In this document: piece by piece, positions 4,779 to 6,565 of the stretch | Numbering within the stretch: the stretch's first letter is position 1 | How the letters are laid out: every line of letters begins with the position of its first letter | From: an uncultured Halomicronema sp. | Lineage (GTDB): Bacteria > Cyanobacteriota > Cyanobacteriia > Phormidesmidales > Phormidesmidaceae | Length of the DNA stretch: 6,565 bases | Direction of reading: 5' to 3' | NCBI GenBank assembly: GCA_937897665.1 | Contig: CALCPB010000624.1 | Coordinates: 1 to 6,565 of the forward strand | Program-made: the position numbers and the translations under genes | The notes under the pieces: generated by a model | Told to the model about the DNA's origin: nothing | Seen by the model: the letters and a program-made list of their open reading frames with translations, nothing else | Databases searched by the model: none

Positions 4779-6479
4779 TTAGGACTGAGCCGCATTGGAG
4801 CGATCGCCCTCGGTGTCTAGGCGAAATCGCGTGGGCTCATACCCCGGCGGCCAATACTTTTCGGGCACTGCCAATTCATTCCCATCGCGCATCGCGCCGT
4901 AATGGGGCGACAAAATTTCGATGTTGTTTTCATTGCAGGCATCCTGCAGGTTTTGGTGCAGCTCCGAAAAAATTTTAGACATCGATTTGGGGTGGTCAGT
5001 GTAGGCATTGAGTTCGTAGCTGACGTAAAAATCATCCAAACTGGTTTGCAACACAAAGGGCGGGGGGGTCGGCAAAATTTTATCGGTCTCGCTAGCCGCT
5101 TTGATCAGCACTTCATGCACCTGGCGCCACGGCACGTCATAGCCCAGGGTGATGGTGGTGTGCACAATCAGCGACTCCTGGGTCTCGGCAATGCTGGCGC
5201 TGTAGTTCACAATGTGGCTGCTCAGCACCATAAAGTTGGGGATGGTGATGATGACGTTTTTCGGGGTGCGCAGGCGGGTGACCATGAGCGACTTATCAAT
5301 TACGTCACCGATCGCATCACTGATTTTGACGCGATCGCCCTGCTCATAGGCCCGGCTATAAATCAGCACGATGCCCGCGACCAGGTTGGCGATCGCCCCA
5401 CTTGACCCCAGCGTAAACAACGCCCCGACAAATATCGACAGCCCCTGAAAGGCCGGTGACTCTGACCCTGGCAGATAGGGAAAAGCCATGGTGATCGCAA
5501 ACAATACCACCAGCACGCGCACAATGTTGTAAGTCGGGTTAGCCCATTGCGGAAAGAAGCCCGGCACATTGACCCGGTCGCGCGCAATCTCAGTAAACAA
5601 AAAGCGAATAATCCGTAGCAGATAGTGCGTGGCGATCGCAATTAAGGCAATGAAAAATAGGTTGGGCAGATATTCGACAAAGTGATTGCCCAAAGTGAGG
5701 GCGGCCCGTTCGATGTAGTCAAACAGCCGTTCGCCTGCTGGCCGAGTCCATGGAAAAGACCGCAGCATTTGCGACCACGAAACATACAGGACGATGAGCA
5801 GCAGCCCCAGCCGAATCAGCTTAAAGATCTCCCAAATCGCATCCGTGACCCGCTCTGCCGACAAAAATTCATTGCCCAGAAAGTGCACGCCAGAGATATA
5901 GCGACCTTTCCAGCGTTGGAGCGATCGCTGCACCCAACCACTGGTTTTCACGATGAGCCAGAGGAACAGCACCGTGCCCAGCAACACCAGTAGTGCGTAG
6001 AGGGTGCCTCGCAAGACTTGATCAGGTTGGCGAGCGGCTCGATAGGTGACGATCGCGTCTTCGATAAGCTGCCGCAATCGATAGGCCAAGGCGCGGCGAT
6101 TGCCGCTAGCCGCTTCGGCATCGGCATCAGTCACGTATACCAGCACATCACCGTCGTAGGTGACATTACTCGTTTCCGCGAGGTCATCATGCACGACGGA
6201 TAGTAGGGCTGGGTCAACGTTAGGATCTTGAGCGACGGCGCGAATGCGGCGGGCCGTTGCCAGGGCTCGGGTTCTGGGTGGATACCCCCCGACCGGCACC
6301 TGAACTTTGAAAAGTTCGCGGCCATCTAACATCACTGGAGCCGCTGGTGGCGGGGCACTACTGCTGTTCGTTTGTGCCCAACTCGTTGCCAGCATCGGCA
6401 AAACGGTCAGCATCAGGCCTAAAGCGAGCGGCATGACTCTGACCCAGAGCCGCCGCTGCCACGATGTTCGGTTGCTCAC
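4779..6479 (-). CDS. MscS-family mechanosensitive channel with a periplasmic N-terminal domain
   Basis: This 566-residue inner-membrane protein probably opens under membrane tension and releases ions and small solutes on osmotic downshock. Residues 1-35 form a signal peptide with a likely cut after SWA (33-35). Residues about 36-150 form a soluble, presumably periplasmic domain starting near VMLDGRELFKVQVPVGGYPP. Hydrophobic helices follow at about 156-177, 216-236, 268-290 and 317-336. The Gly/Ala-rich pore helix and its exit span about 346-378 (GALFTLGSSGAIANLVAG), followed by the MscS beta domain with GDRVKI (381-386) and IPNFMVLSSHIVNYS (413-427). The alpha/beta C-terminal domain runs to about ILSPHY (522-527), with a short polar tail. 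E. coli MscS is about half this length. The GTG start is supported by AAAGGA 7 bases upstream. It converges on ribBA and shows no link to it. Function is inferred from family; no exact orthologue name is claimed. Confidence 0.92.
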   Translation of the reverse strand: MSNRTSWQRRLWVRVMPLALGLMLTVLPMLATSWAQTNSSSAPPPAAPVMLDGRELFKVQVPVGGYPPRTRALATARRIRAVAQDPNVDPALLSVVHDDLAETSNVTYDGDVLVYVTDADAEAASGNRRALAYRLRQLIEDAIVTYRAARQPDQVLRGTLYALLVLLGTVLFLWLIVKTSGWVQRSLQRWKGRYISGVHFLGNEFLSAERVTDAIWEIFKLIRLGLLLIVLYVSWSQMLRSFPWTRPAGERLFDYIERAALTLGNHFVEYLPNLFFIALIAIATHYLLRIIRFLFTEIARDRVNVPGFFPQWANPTYNIVRVLVVLFAITMAFPYLPGSESPAFQGLSIFVGALFTLGSSGAIANLVAGIVLIYSRAYEQGDRVKISDAIGDVIDKSLMVTRLRTPKNVIITIPNFMVLSSHIVNYSASIAETQESLIVHTTITLGYDVPWRQVHEVLIKAASETDKILPTPPPFVLQTSLDDFYVSYELNAYTDHPKSMSKIFSELHQNLQDACNENNIEILSPHYGAMRDGNELAVPEKYWPPGYEPTRFRLDTEGDRSNAAQS

Positions 6480-6486
6480 CAGCCCG

Positions 6487-6492
6487 TCCTTT
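6487..6492 (-). promoter_or_regulatory. Shine-Dalgarno of the MscS-like gene
   Basis: On the minus strand AAAGGA lies 7 bases before GTG at 6479. The peptide from this start has a normal signal-sequence layout: positive residues (RR at 9-10), then a hydrophobic stretch, then SWA. Both points favour GTG over later starts. Confidence 0.75.
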
Positions 6493-6565
6493 GGGTGTCA
6501 GTCTAAATAAATTTAAGCGTAGCGGCGGTCTGGGGGGAATAGGTCAGGACTTTTGCAAACTTAAG
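6493..6565 (-). promoter_or_regulatory. Upstream region of the MscS-like gene
   Basis: The 73 bases before the Shine-Dalgarno contain an A+T-rich patch (TTAAATTTATTTAGA on the minus strand, 6503-6517) suited to a -10 region. I cannot place a convincing -35 hexamer, so the promoter is only a suggestion. Confidence 0.25.

Larger units (their letters stand above)
212..5928. repeat. HIP1 palindromes (GCGATCGC), 12 copies
   Basis: Exact copies start at 212, 354, 1405, 2117, 2318, 2686, 3587, 4800, 5331, 5389, 5632 and 5921. That is about one per 550 bases, far above the roughly one per 65 kb expected for a random 8-mer. They occur in genes, relics and spacers alike. HIP1 is a known hallmark of many cyanobacterial genomes and supports the assignment. 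Confidence 0.95.

Noticed and set aside
4902..5405. 167-codon plus-strand frame inside the channel gene
   Set aside because: It is the antisense shadow of the conserved MscS beta and C-terminal domains.
1..6565. CRISPR array or prophage/toxin-antitoxin module
   Set aside because: No regularly spaced direct repeats and no fitting small gene pairs were seen.

Overview
The window looks like chromosomal DNA from a phycobilisome-containing cyanobacterium. It carries a rod linker gene of the CpcG/CpcL type, a fused RibBA with a long C-terminal tail, and an MscS-like channel of cyanobacterial type. The palindrome GCGATCGC (HIP1) occurs 12 times in about 6.6 kb, which is a cyanobacterial signature. 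The exact genus cannot be told from the sequence alone.

Layout. Positions 1-1758 have no intact gene. A terminator-like hairpin lies at 51-84, and a cluster of overlapping inverted repeats at 683-742. At about 1235-1437 lies a decayed phycobilisome linker gene, with an in-frame TAG and two frame changes, whose readable part ends inside a perfect 19-bp-stem hairpin (1431-1475). At 1759-2514 (+) is an intact cpcL, followed by a strong hairpin terminator. At 2861-4630 (+) is ribBA. At 4779-6479 (-) is an MscS-family channel, convergent with ribBA; the two genes are separated by about 150 bases that hold a perfect 19-bp-stem hairpin.

The three intact genes do not form one obvious pathway. cpcL has its own Shine-Dalgarno sequence and terminator and is probably transcribed alone. 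Its product should assemble phycocyanin rods that dock on the thylakoid membrane instead of on the allophycocyanin core. RibBA supplies the two entry steps of riboflavin synthesis. The channel is an osmotic safety valve or a related membrane protein.

The most notable points are the linker pseudogene beside a live membrane-anchored linker, and the unusual density of long perfect hairpins in the non-coding DNA. I did not find convincing evidence for a wholly new system.
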